Shown in pieces: positions 49,400 to 63,300 of a stretch of DNA of 64,000 nt (positions within the stretch are counted from its first letter, which is position 1; the number at the start of each line of letters is the position of its first letter). Where the stretch lies: assembly GCA_017562135.1 (NCBI GenBank), contig QEYB01000368.1, positions 124,001-188,000 on the forward strand, written 5' to 3'. The notes under the pieces were generated by a model. The model had not been told where the DNA came from. It did not search any database and saw only the letters and a list, made by a program, of their open reading frames with translations. Source of the DNA: Dipylidium caninum. Lineage: Eukaryota; Platyhelminthes; Cestoda; Cyclophyllidea; Dipylidiidae. The position numbers and the translations under genes are program-made.

Positions 49400-49780
49400 A
49401 GTGATTGAGCATGGCGCCGAATTGCGCGCGGACGCGTGTGTGCGTCTTTGGGCGTTGGTGTGACTGGAGAGGCGTCGCACGGCCCGTCTCGACGCCGCCG
49501 TGCCTCCATCTAGTCGGAATTTTTGCTGGCAGAATAAGGACAAGTGGTGCGGGAAGAGCATGTTCGCCTACTCGGGGGGCCGTTCTCGACTCGGGGCGAG
49601 GGAGGTGGACGCAAATGCGGCGGCGACGTCGTGGGGTGCGAGGCGCTGCCAGGGCGACGTCGCCATGGGCGGGACCAGCGTGGAGGGCGGTGAGAGGCAG
49701 CGGGTGGGTGCGAATGTCAGGGCTGATGTATGTTGCGGCGGGCTCGGATCCAGACGTGTGGTGAGAAAAAAATTGTCCCC
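49400..49780. other. local GC- and CpG-rich block
   Basis: About 380 bases are clearly richer in G, C and CpG than the flanks, and long frames overlap on both strands (49221-49856 minus; 49405-49764 and 49500-49949 plus). It could be a CpG-rich promoter or first exon. I see no TATA box, splice junction or protein family to decide. Confidence 0.4.
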
Positions 49781-51256
49781 GTCGAACCACTTTTTGCATG
49801 TTCCACCGTCTGTCAGGAAACAAACACCTTTTACCAAAGGAACACGATGCCAGCAACAGGCTAACCTAACGGTGATCTGCCATTTACTCAGCCTGCCGTT
49901 TAGACAAGGACTGACAGTTGCAGAGGGCACCAGTGGCCGTGATTTATAAATGCTTAACGTGTTAATTTCAAAAAGTTAGGACCTCCATCCACCAGGTGGT
50001 GAGACGCTAACTGAAGCGAATGTTTCGCATCCGGACGCGAAAATTAGCGTTTAATCACGACATCTGCGAAATCCGTGAAGGGGTCACCAGAGAGGAAAAA
50101 AGCTATTAAATCTGTCACTAGCACGTCGCATACATGGGTGCCCAACTAGTCAGGCTTCAACTTCTCATAGTGCGCATCGAGCAGGTCAAAAGCAGCTCCA
50201 CCGAGTGGTCGCGATCGTCGCGATTTCATGCCCTAAACCGCATCGTACGAGGCTTTTAAGGGTGTTCCGCAATTGCTCCTGTTTAAGCCGACCTAAAGTT
50301 GCAAATTAGGGGATTGTAGGGCCGTCACATGGGCCATGCAGGCGTGTGCGAGATGTGCGCATAACGGGGTCGGTGCTGCTGCCGCCGCTGATGCTGCCAC
50401 GTCGGGAAGACGCGTTCTACACTGCGAGGGCTCGGATGCGTCGGGGTAGTGCACTGAATAAAGTGGGTAAGAGTTAATCCTGACCGATGCAGAGAAACGG
50501 TTTAAGGTGGTAACTTGAGCTGTTTATGCAATCAACGTCGTGGTGTACCTTTGCAATCCAAAGAAACCGTGGTGCTGCTCATCGTGGTTCCCGTAGGCAC
50601 GTATATTCTAAAGGTAGAAAAAAACGGCCTCACTTAATGTTCCTGCAACTCATTCAGCGACAGAGGGATGGGAGGAAGTGAGCAAAGAGCAAATGCTCTA
50701 ATTTCATTGCTGGAATCCATGCAGCCAAGTAGAGCAACGTTGTAATAGACAAGGGGTCGCAACTTTGTGCATGGACCGATCAACTTAGCCAGCAGAGCAG
50801 CCGACGAAGCGATCCCTCAGGTTGGAAAAGTGTCCTTCTCGTTTCTCAATCAAGTGGCAGCTCATTGTTGCTGTGTTGGAGTTACGAGAGCTCCCTTTCC
50901 ATCGGAGCCACTATCACAGCCTTCTTCAATTCTGGCCTGACCATATAACTGGATGGAAGTAAGGACCATTCAAGGCTCGAGGACAGTAAAGTAAACCCTT
51001 TGTCGTCGGCCAACAGTGAAGAGATGACAAATCATATCCACTAATTTTTGGGTCACAAAAGACGTGAGAATGTCACTCTCATAGAGGCAGTGCTTAAAAA
51101 TTGAGCATCTGGCTTAAAGCGACAGCAAACACCCCCAAAACCGCGAAGTAACCAGGACGCTCAGGTAGGTGACACGACGGCCGCCATTGGCGCCAGGAGC
51201 AGAAAATGTAGAAAACCGAAGGAACCAGCGGAGTGCTTGCAGCCCAATTTACTTAC

Positions 51257-54200
51257 AACGATGGGTTAGTGGCTCTTCCGCACTTCCACGACACATAACA
51301 ACAGAACAAAACAACGCTGAATAGGCGTCCGCTTCCCCTGTTTCGCAAGAGCCTTCCCCTCACATGCCCTCGACCACCCACTACGTCGGCACTGAAAGTA
51401 GCTAGCAAGGCAAAATCCCAAATCGACTTACACAGTCTCTTTCTCCAAGTACTCGTTGGGGATATCATTTGAAGCGACATCTGAAAGGAAAGGACACTAA
51501 AGAGTGAGCTCTTGAAGGAAGGTTATAAATCACCTACTGGCCCCGGTAAAAACAATGCAGAAAGGACTCGCACAATGGGGGGAAGAGCTGCAACATGATG
51601 AGAGGCGAATGCGTACAAACCAAATCTCCAGTAACATGATGAGTCTCACCAAGTGGTGTGGGGAGGGGGCGACAAGAGCCCTAAATTTAACGTTGCCCAC
51701 GAGCCTAGGGGATGGAGAGTGAATAGGGGCCAACACAAGCCCATCGGGCCCACCGACCACATGCTATTGAGCCGAAACAGTGACTTTACATTTCCTCGAT
51801 TCCTTGGAAGTCTCCGACTTTTCTCCACAGTCACCGTCACCAACACGGCAGTTTTTGGATCGGTGGACAACTCGAGTAGGGGGTGGACACTTGGACGGTC
51901 GGGGCTGTCGAATCATGGATTTGCGCGCGACCAACCCTCGAAGGCAGCAGAGTGCGGTGAGGACGAGCGCGAGGATGAAGAGGGCGACGGAGAGAGGCAC
52001 GAAAATCCTGAGTACAAGGGAGACATCTTCGATGACCGCGCCGGCTGTTGGCGAGGCCTTATGTGGGTCGCGCAGGGTGGTGCTGACGCCCGACAGGCCG
52101 AACCCAATTTCGCCAGGCCGTGGAACGCGAAGCATGCGTATCGGACTGACGTATGAGAGTGAGGGACTCTGCGCCAGTATCACTCGCATGTCATATTCCT
52201 CGCCTGGTTTTCAAGAGAAAATAGGCTTCGTGCCAGTAGTTGGTAGATTGCAAGTCTAGGAGGCAGAAATTCTGTCGACTGTTCCACGGAACCGGTTAAC
52301 TTCACCATACCCCTGTGTCGCTGAACGCATCTAGGGCCGCACAAAATCTGCTTAAGACGGTCGTATATGTTCTCTGCTACTGCCAAGCCAATCCAAGCTG
52401 TAGCCAGTGTTGAAACTTCCCGCTAGTTAACATTAAGTGAATATGGTGTTAGACCTGAGCGCCCACCTTAGTCTTCGCTAATAACCTTCGCTATACCCTG
52501 GTGACTGTCTTCGTGTAATTTGTGATCAACATTCCACGTAGATGCCGAACCTAAGTGCATCCACCGGCCTCCCGGAGAGGTGGAGATATCAAAGTCAAAA
52601 CAGCATTGTTTCTCTCCCACAGCCTCCTCCTAGTGGTCGCCGCAATTCAGGTTTTCATTTCAATCCCCGAAGGGACTGCAGGGACTCCTTCCGATGGTCT
52701 TCACTCGAAACGTAGCATAGTGGATAAGTGGCCCTGGACAGGTAGTTCAAATAGAGATCTCTACACTGTTGTCTAGTAACAACGGTTCATACATCTACAT
52801 ACCATTTTATTAGTCGAAGAATTTGAGCGTTGGAGACCCTTCCGCTGATCACGAACAAAGTAATAATCCTCGTGTGTTAACTCACGAATCCAGAAGTAAA
52901 TAAACGACAATTAGAGATGAAATATCCCCCTCCTTCCCCTTCTAATTAAAACAAACGGCCTCGGTGGTATGTCACACAAGGCGAAATGGCATGACGGCCA
53001 TAAACGGGACAAAACAAAGAAGCGCACAAAGCGAAATCCGCTGTAACTCAATGGGAGGTTGAAACCACTTATTTCAATGCTAGTTACAAAAATTCCCCTA
53101 CATACAGCATCAGCCTACCGGGAACCAGGTTTCCGACTACTTGCCAACTCTTATCAAACTCCTTCTCGGTTTCCTCCCACTGCTCTTCCCGTAGACGCTT
53201 GAACTGCACCAAGAAGGCTCTCAGACCTTCGTCCTCTTCACTGTCTACTCCAGACTCCAAGGATGCCGGAGGTTGGCTGCTTTCCAACAGAGCGTCGTCG
53301 CGCTGCAAAAGCAATTGACGGGTCCCCTCCTCTAACGTTGAGGTCTTCTCCAGCGGTCTGACAAGACTTACGTTGAGTGTGGTCAGTGAACCATACACTG
53401 GAGATACCACGAATTCCGCAGGAGATTTTGCTGCATTAGATAAAATACGCAGAGACTTTAAGTGTGGGGCTCTCAATCCCACTGAACAGCATGGTAGCTG
53501 TAATGAAAAAAATATATCATATAAGAAGAGGAATTCGGTCTGCGCTGTCGGGGTTCACGGTGGAAGCGAAACAGGCTCTCTCACTAGGAGGTGTGCCACT
53601 TGAGGGCCCCAACGGGCGGGCATAAATCTTGCAAAATGAGGCTAAATTCCCGCATGCATTTGCATGCTGCTTCTACATCATAACTGCTACTCGAGTCGGA
53701 GACTTCCACTACAAGTCCGATCACGCAAATCCAGCACAGGTATGTGAATTGGTGGTTCGCATGTAATTCTACTATTCATTTTTGCACAAAATAAAAGCCA
53801 AATCCTGTTTGCATGAAAGCGCGGTAGAGCGACAATTGCCAACACATCGGGAGGCAAAAAGATATTGCAGTAAGCTGGCTTCCCCTCAGTTACCCACGAA
53901 GCGTGTCGAAGGCAGTGGTTGACGGAGGACTCTTGCGGCCGCCGCATTCATCAGGTAGGAGGACAGCAATCTGACCTTGAGCGAGCGGATCTGGCTGCCC
54001 TCACTCCAGCCCATGGTACTAGCGCCATCCAATCGCTCAAACACGCCTGCGACCTCAAAAGCCTACTTGAGCACTTCTTGTTACTTATGTGGTTCCGATA
54101 TCCCTGGAAATGTCAGTGCAGTTTGGCGGCCTCGGGATGTAATGGCAAATTGTTCGGAAGCAGCTGCGAATAAGCGAGGGGATGACTGCCGTCGTCCAAC

Positions 54201-57200
54201 ATTTGGGGTTGGGGAGGACTGCATGAGACGAAGGCGGGCGCCGGAGTGGACACAACACGATCCAAACTAACCTGGACGCTGCTTGGCAGTGTGCACCCTC
54301 AACTCCCTCTGCTTCCCAGCCCCGACCGCCGTGAGCGGGCTGATGAGGAGTTTGTAGGAGGTGTCCATCTCCAGACCGGTCAGACGAGTGGCCATCTGAT
54401 CAGGATCCGCTATCTTCTTCTGGTAGAGCGTCACTTCACAGCTTGCAGCAGGTCTGCCACACTCGCCCTTGTCTACATCTTGAAGGCGAAAGACAAACGC
54501 AAGATGGCCGCTAAATGCCAGCAGCAGATGGTGTGCCGCTACTGGCGGGTGGTGTTTCGCCTTACGCGAACAGAATAAATGAGTCTCGCCAACTTGAATT
54601 TCCGTACTTGCTGATATTTACAGTTGTCTATTTGGACAACGCTCTGGAGTAAATTTTATGCCAAGATAAATCTATTTGAATTGCTTTTTTTTTCTAAAGA
54701 ACATGGGAAGTTGAGTGAAAACCGTTTTGTCACTACTAAACGCAACTGACGCGTGTTAAGCGGGCAGAAACGGGGAAGGGTAGCGACTGTCGATGCCTGT
54801 GTGACGACATTTGAGATAGTAAATTCAGGAGACGACTACTGCCTAACCGATCAGAAGGGAATAAGTTGGACCACCTCGGGCGTCACAAAGCTGCACAGTT
54901 GCCTTTGCCGGAGGCCTCTGCGCACCTCCTGACGGTCCGTGCTTAAAACTCAGTCTCCCATGCTTGAGACAGGGAGCCTCAGTCGGTGAAAACGTTCGAA
55001 AACACGTTCAGCGCCAGATCTGATCGCCCGTGCTACCTCCAACGTGAGTTACACTTCCTTGAAAATATCACCCTTTGGGTCGCCTTCCACAGTCGTTGGG
55101 GTCAGAACCTCACATCACCTCTGGGAGAGCTCACAGTGTAATATGCATCAAATGGGGCCGTACATGCTTCTGACCCTCGGGAAAAAGCAGAGGGCTCAGG
55201 AAAGGGTAATAAAAAAACGCCCTTAAAGGGGTCTGCACCTGAAACCACATCGATGAGATATCCAGTGAGGATACCGTTGGGGCGAGCGGGTTTGGCCCAC
55301 ACGACCTCGACGTAGTTAACTCCGGCGAAGGAGTGAGCGAATTCACTCACTGGTTCGGGCACTCCTTCCTTCGTGTGAACGAGGAGAACTTCGCTGTGGG
55401 GGAGAAGAATAAGAATGGATTGGAGCTAATGACGGACACGGACGGGTGGAAGAGGGTCGGGGGACCTAATAATAAACAAGTCAATGTCGCCCCACTCGCG
55501 CGCCCAGTCAGGTGCTACTCAGACGTTCATTTCCAGCCTACAGTCTTTCGCCCGTCGCGCGATGCAGACAAAGACGTGCACCAAGTCAGCCGAAAATTCC
55601 GCCGACAAAATGCTCCAATTTATTAAGGGACTTGGTCGTAGACCTCTGTTAGCCACAGCGCAGGTGGTTCTTGCAGTCACAATTTTGTGTCAAGCATTAT
55701 TTTGGTAACAAGGTGAGATAAAAAGACAACACGTAGTGCTGTTCCTTCATAACCGAGAGAACAGATGCTCCTTCACACTCAACTTCCACTCGGCAACACA
55801 AAAGCGCGTGTTGCCCTGACTACACATCACAAATGAGGATGATTAGTGCGGCGGTGTCCGGTTAGGCGTGTGACTGACAGTTAGGGGGCAACACGACCTT
55901 CAGGCAGAGCCCCTGAGGGCCGGTACTGCCGACAGGAGAAGCTCAGTGCTGTGCGGATGACTACGTCACCACCTCAGTCGTGGACAGCCCCCGAGGGTGA
56001 AGGCGAACACCGATGAAGCCAAGGAGCTGCGCTCCTTTCGCATAAGAGGTGTTGCTTGCACTCCCCCGTGTTTACTTAAACCCCTAGGTTCCTCCACATT
56101 TCATTAGTGGCGGAGACAAAGTAAAAGGTTGCGAGGATGAGGCGGAAGTGATTACTACGTACATGTTTGGAACTTCTCCCGCGCTATGACTACGCACCGT
56201 CAACGTTGCCTTTATGGTTGAACTAAAACGCCTCCGGCGTGGAATTCACGTCACTCCAGCACGGTGACTGCACAGCTGATTTTATTAAGGCCCGTCATCA
56301 CAGGCGACCAGGACGTAAATAGTGATTTAGGCGTCTTAGTTTAGACAGTATTTTACGGTTGGCAAAACCGGACTAAAATTCTCCTTTGCAGCAGAACTCG
56401 GTCCTCGTCCTCCCACCTTGACGGCAACTTCACAGGTATTGCTCCGCTGCTACCTCGTTGTGTGCGACCGAGGGCCTTCCACCCATCTGGGGCGGTCCCC
56501 AAACGCCCTTTCGGTGCTACCCTCATAAACCTTTCGCTTTGTGATTCTCGCAGTTTTCTCGTCCACTTCAATATGAATTGCAGTTGGTTGACGACATCCC
56601 GCAATTGCACCAACTGCTCGTCATCGCGCGTCGCAAGACATTCTGTCCTCAAATAGCTACCACGTAAACACGGGCATAAAATTAAACTCCCGCCATCCTC
56701 CACTCAGTGGTCTTTGTCAGCTGTCCTGTGCGCTGGCTGTCTTCCATCCGCCCAAGGAAATCTACTAACTCGGCCTTCGGCTCTCCACGCTCCGCCGGCC
56801 CTCTAACTGCCCACTAATTTGTCTGTAGGACGTGAAGGCTTCAGTTCACCAGATAGTGAAACACTGACAATCTGTATCAGGCAGGGGGGCTTTGAAGCGC
56901 TTTCTTAACATGCCTCTGCGTTTTTTTTCAAAGAACCCTATTCTACTACAGCAAGAAGTAAGACAGCACAGTTGTGCGGAACGATGAATGGCCCTCCCAG
57001 ATTTCTTAGTAGGGCTATTTCTGCCTTTCGAGTCAAGAAATAACCCATGTGCAGTCGGGCGATTCGAAAGCCAACTGGCCTCTTCATAAGGACCGGAGTG
57101 TGTGCAGCGCAGAAAAGTCGGCAGCAGTGTTAATTAGGCTCAGTTTCATTTTACTCTTGGAAAAACCCTTCGATGACATTAGGTGCACAGAACTAATAGG

Positions 57201-57309
57201 GAAAAACGTTTCTTGTCTCAACTTAAAGGCTTCTAGCGGATGAATACTTAGTGTACAAATGAACTCCTAAACATTTCTGCACCGGAGGATATTCATTTAG
57301 GTTTTTGTC

Positions 57310-57341
<32 letters not shown>

Positions 57342-60300
57342 ATAAATGAGCAATTGGCATGGTTAGCGGAGGTCGCATACTGACAAGACAACAAATGCTC
57401 AAATGCCCGCGGATATGGTGTAGGGTGATTTACCTGCTGGGACCTTCGTACTGGATGTTCAGCAGGCGCATCCACACCTGCAGGTGACTCAGTCCAGGCA
57501 AATCTCGAAGAACGGCATGCCGATGCTGGCTGTAGGATGTCACGGCCGACTTCAAACTTGGTTCATCAGTGAGGTTGGCAAATACTTCGTCGCTCTCACT
57601 ATCTGCGGTCTCCGCTTCGGCCGAATAGACCCGCAATTTAGGGCAAAGCTCCTTTGGAGGCTCGGCGAGGCGAATATCCTGACGGTCGGACAAATGCTTC
57701 AGTCCTCCAACACATCATCAAGGGCACAGTAGTGGTCAAATGGGGTAGTCAATTAGTGACCTAGTTGGAGACTCCGCAGTCTGTTCCATAGTGTCCAAGT
57801 GGAGGGAATGTGGCATTTCATTGTGGGGTCTCAAATTATCTCTTTTTGCATCGCAAATATACAGCGTCGGTTGGATGTCGAATAAGACAATATACACTGG
57901 AAGCGATGGGGCCGGCGGATGGCCTCTTTACGTGTCGAGAATTATCGTCGATCGCATCGACAAATCTACATTTCTAGCGTTGTAGCGAGGAAAGACTGAT
58001 GAACAATTGAAGTGTCCAAAATCGGCTTACGATGGTTTGCACTGCCACCGAGATTCCAGAGAGGAGAGGGCTCACCTGAATCACCTTATAACGGTCGCAC
58101 ATCGGCCCCTTCTCGGCGAGGCACCACTCGATGCGGAAGCCGACGAAGAAGCCGTTGACGCTGCCACGGTCGTCGGCGGGCCACTCCCACGTCAGTTCGA
58201 CAGTGGAGGCCTCCACGCGAGTGGCGCGCAGTCGACGCGGCACCGCACTTGGTGGAGTCTCCGCCGACCAGCCCCTCGAAATCACTGGTCCTGCCTTGCT
58301 CAAACCCAACGCGTTTGACACCACCAAAGTGACCTGCAAAGAGGTCGAAATGTGTGAATTTGTGATAAGGTAATTTCCCCCAAAAGCCACTACTTTACGG
58401 GCTACGACACAGCTGTGGGTGCTCAAACTTCCCTACCGCCTTTCTCACTACTAATGCCAAGCCATCGAAAAAATGTGAAGCAACACTCATATTTATCGGA
58501 TAACCCTGTGTTCATCCTCTTATAAAGGCTATATAATGCTCCTTTTTGTAAAATTGTTGCCACTTTTCGTTAACAGAAGACCTGTGTAAGAATGGCGGAA
58601 AGTGGACTTTTATCTAAGATGAGAGAGCCAACTTAAACTGGCTGCCTGTATCTGAGGACACAATGCCCTCCAAACAAGAGACACGTATTATATACACTCG
58701 GGAGGTAAAAACCTCCAGGTGTGGGTCCAACAAGCAAAAGGGACAAGTGGTCGGTCGCCGAAGGGCGTCCGTGTGCCCGGATGAGTGTGTTGGTCATAAG
58801 GATTATTCCAGTGGGGCTGGAGGCAGATGGGCGATCGCCCTTCTGCCGCTGTCCCCAATTTTGTGTCCCGCTGCACCATCACCAGAATGTCCACCCCTTG
58901 AATTATTAATTGGCAGTTTTTCGAACGCGACGGCATGGCAGAAGAATGCCACGACTAGCGGGACGGGCAGGGTGAGCGCTGTGATGCCACCTCGTGTATA
59001 AGTGCGTCGTTGGAGGATTAATGCTGTGCTTGCGTGGTCCGAGGCGCAGTTGACGAGTTCTTCAGCTCGCGTTCCTGCACCCGGCCACGCAATTCACCCA
59101 AGTGGAGATCTGCATCATTCGACACAACGTAAGCATACACCCCTCATTCGCAAGGCGGGTCACGTACTCCGTTGGAAGGCCTTCACCGGAATAATGCGTA
59201 GCTGCACCTCCCTCTCGTCGCACCTACCTCGTATTGCCTAAAAATTTCGATGGGCCAACGATGACTGTAGGTGTCGTAGGCTGGGAGACTGGAAAAGACG
59301 ACTTGGCTCTGATTCCACTCGGAAATTATGGTCTCGTTGAACGCCCCATTGCTTGGCGGGCGTTGTTCGCAGTCGAGGCATCTTACGGCCAGCCGATAGC
59401 ACAAGCCCGGACCATTGTGGAAAAGCGGTGGAATGGGCTAAAAAGGGGAGCAGGTCACAGCCTCTATTCCGTAGGTCGTCTGCGACTCCTGGACGGTGCA
59501 ATCAGGCACGGGGCATGTAATGGGGGAAGGTGTTTCTTCGGTCTCACTCCGAGACCTAAAAAAGCGCTGGGAGTCTACAATGAACACGGAAGTCCGGATC
59601 CTCTGAAAGCATGTAGCTATGCCATTTGATAGGGATAAAACGAGAGATGTCATATTTACGGCATGTTCCTACCAAGACGCTGCAGTAACGATTTACGTCC
59701 ATTTGATACACTGGAAGCCATGCATGACAGTAAGGAAATTAATTAGTTAGTTGGGCGGTTTTTTGATTTGGCCACCATTTCCATTCCGCTTAACTAGGAG
59801 CAAACGTGGTGAAAATATTTAGGAGTGTGAATCAACAGCTTTGACTCCCTGAGGATCAAAATGCCTTGGCTGTGGCCCAGAGACACTCAATCGTCCCTTA
59901 TGAAGTGTTGGGGCAGGTAAACTTTCAGGACCACTAACTGCCCCACCCATGAAGGTTAGTCAACACAATTAGGGCAAAGGGCCGGAAGAAGAGAGCACCT
60001 CCGCCCCATGTAAATGAGCTCCGGGAATTACCAAGACATAAACGCCAAGCTACCCTCGTCTTCCACCAAAAGGCGTAAGTTTCAGGGCGACGGATTCTGA
60101 CCCTCTTGCGAAACTTTCTCTGGGTAGCCGACCAAACTACCATCAACTTAACGATCCACGATCCCTCCTTTGAACAGCATTGCAAAGGGATACTGAAAGG
60201 CTTGTCCTATTCAAAAATACACTCTTCCTCCCATGATGTCTTGGTGGAAGAGGAGATGGATACGAAAAATCCCTCAAATACTACTGCTACTAATACCTGT

Positions 60301-63300
60301 GACTTCCTCATCCGCCCTCCCGTTTGAGCACTCTCGAGCAGTCCTCGTCCCGGAGACGAGAGAGATGAATGAAGAAATAGGGGCACTCAGTCGGTCTTTT
60401 CACTTTTCCATCGTCTCTCAGGACAGTCCCGCGGAATCGTCAATATCTCACCCGCGGAGCCACTTAAGTCCCCCTGACAGTGACTTCTCTCAAGAGAAAT
60501 ATTTTGCCGGGAATGCCGATTTCGCTGATCAAGAATTGTTTTAAACAAGCTACACACCTCACTTTCGGGGCCCGAACTCATACTCGCCGCGCATGGCCAC
60601 ACTGTTCACCGGAACGGTCAAATCTGCTGCGATGTTGCCTCCCAGACAGAATGTGCGTGTGCAGTGGAGCGAAGCCGACCACGTTGCTCAGGAGCGTGAA
60701 GAGTTGCACGCTCCGTTTCCACTTCGTGGTCCGCCGACGCCGCAACGGCGTGTAAGGGCGATGAAGGAGAGCTGGTGCTAACGCTCTCAATTCACCCCGA
60801 AGAGTAACCTGAAATGCTTTCCTACCACGTTTATGGCCAGTGCCAGCCTCATCAAAACTGCGCTATCCAGAGCTGAAGGCATTTTTATTTATGTTTTAGA
60901 GTTTGTTTAATTTTGCTTTCTGTGACTAACACTGGCATCTCTTTGCGGTACTTCACTGCAAATATTGCCATGTCGTCTCCCCGGGCAGCTAATCTTTCGC
61001 CCAGTGACTCCATGCCGCGTGGATTTATCACCCCTACTCCCACCTCCCCGGATCTACTCCCCAACTAGCGCTCGGGGCTTGGGACACATCGATGCAATCT
61101 GGGCAAGGGCTTACGACTTGCGGATTGGAGATTGCATGATATTAGTACTTATCTGCAGTTGTAGACGTTAAGGCTAGTAATCCTCTCTTCTTCCCTAATC
61201 CACCCCTATTTAGCGCTTTCTCAGCTTAGCAAACTAATCTTCGCGCCTGTCTGCTGAACCATTTGGGAAGGTGGCCTAAGTGAGGTGGTTAGGCGGTATC
61301 CGCGGGGGTGGGGGGAGGGGGGAATACCTCTGTCTCACGGATGGCGCTCAAGCTCCGTGTAGTCATGGACAGGTAAATATTTTTGGGAGACTGAATGAAT
61401 TCCCCGATGGAGTCAGAAGTGCCACTTTAAGTCTAACGAAACATTTACCTTCCACTTTACAGCCAGTGTGTTCGGTACGTTGCCATAGACCTCCAACTCC
61501 TCGGGTTTCACCGTCGGCGCCTGGGGCTTGACCAGGCAACGCCTCTGCTCCTCCTCGTTCAGCTCCGGCGCCGGAGGTCCCGGCGGGGAGACACCCACAC
61601 GGTTGATCAGTCGCAGGCGAAACTGGTAGGCCACATCGGGGTGAATGGGAACGAGAGCGACGCCCCGAGTTATATTGACAATGGCGAGTTCAGCACCAGT
61701 TTTCCAAACGGAAGGCGCAAGCGTCCGCGCCACCAGACTGTGTTCAGAGTGCGCCAGTCCCCATTTTGTATGGAGGCGTTTAGAGCCTCTAGAGTGTTCC
61801 TCAAGCTGGACGGCGAGAAAAGAGTAGCCGTCTCCGTCCACACCTTGGAGACGGGGCGATAGAAACCGACGGCATATTCTATCTGAACATCGAATACAGG
61901 CGCGTTGTTGTCCCACCCCGGCAACCAGGAAAGAAGGGCGGTTCCTCTCTTGGCAGCTAGCGTGCAGTCGAGCGATACTTCTGTCGGAGGGTCAGGCGGA
62001 CCTACAGAAGGTTGTTTTTTTGAAGCATTGTAACTGTGTTGTAGCCAATGTTACTAATGTTAGTGGTACCGCTTTTCATTAGCGCTGATCTACCACATAA
62101 GGCCTTACTTGGGCAACAGTGAGACGCCGACTCCCAGGTTGTATCACTGAAGTCTTTGGCTTGACAGTCAAGACGCCAAATACAGCATGTCTCTTCGACT
62201 TTCTGCCATATTCCGAATGGGATCACATTCACGAGAAATGAGTGTCCACGAAGAAAAACATGTGAACGGCAGGGTGTGACGGCACTTACAACAAATGAGT
62301 TTTGTCTTAAAAGACATGGTCTTCCAAAGCTCAACCGATCTGATGAAAGGACATTTCGTAAGGCACCTCTACGCCCTGGTCGGACTCTCCGGCAGCTGTT
62401 CCTGATTAAGTAGTCCTCAGGCATTCTTGACGCCTTTCTTAATGTCCGATATCCTTTAGGCCAAATAAGTGGCATCGTCGTGACCCTTCTTCCGCCACTA
62501 TGTTGGGTCCGTTCCGTCCTGTGGCCACCGCCAGGGGGCACAGTATTTTAACCCAGGCGCAGTGGTGTTGGTGGTTACTGTTACACGGCTACAGTCGAGG
62601 ACGAAAATGCAACTGTTGGGAGAGATGACTTATAGAGATTTCAAGATCAAATTAATTTCAGGCAGAAAACTTCTAAGAGTCATTTGTCCACTTGTATTTA
62701 GACACAAAGTGATGCCTGCTCGTATTCTACGCCTGCTACTGCCTACATCAAACAATCCTTCGTCGAGCGAAAGAGCAGCAAACTTTCGCGTCGCCTCATG
62801 TTCCAGTCCATTGGGACCATCGTGCAGGTAGGCCTACCGAAACAGCGAGCGTCAAGGAAGGCAGATGAGTCAAAAATGTGGCGCTCCCTTAAAAGTCAGT
62901 CCATCACGTACACAGCCGAATAAATCACTCCCCAAGGCAGCCCCCCTCCTCGCCTCTGACGCTGTCAGCGCGGCTGCCCACGATGACCTACGCATTGGTG
63001 GAATCGAGGCAAAATGGTGAGGCGGCTAGGAATTCGTGTGGGCAGGCGGGGAAAAACCCACCCACGTGGAATCAACTTGTGCTCCGAGGATACATTCACC
63101 GAAACTCAGCTGTAACCACTTCGCAAATAGCATAAGATATGGTTGCGTGAGCATTTTGATTAACTCCTGGATGACGGGAGGCACGTTAAACAAACCCAAG
63201 ACTGGCGGAGTAAGGTAGGTGCTAGAAGTTGCTCGCTATCCGGCTATTAGAGCAGTGTCGCACGCCCATAGAATCCGTCTCCTCTCCGGCTGGGACCGTC

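Larger units (their letters stand above)
41265..51256. other. about 10 kb without a supported gene
   Basis: I can support no gene here. Open frames reach 140 codons on the plus strand (47664-48086, with a hydrophobic run LLYQFILAIIFAICASC) and 211 on the minus strand (49221-49856). The latter lies in a locally GC-rich block, about 49400-49780, where all frames stay open, so length is weak evidence. The 3'-terminal exons of the L1-like receptor probably lie here, because its tail has no stop yet at 51257. No transposon, rRNA or tRNA gene was recognised. Confidence 0.45.

Noticed and set aside
49221..49856. Minus-strand open frame of 211 codons
   Set aside because: It lies mostly in a GC-rich block where several frames on both strands stay open. 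Composition is Pro/Arg/His-rich and no domain or splice signal supports it.
60567..60790. Candidate FN3 exon of the L1-like gene (ending near GEYEFGPR)
   Set aside because: Exons 61449-62001 and 59228-59437 already join in phase into a conserved FN3-2 start, leaving no room for it, and its frames contain stops.
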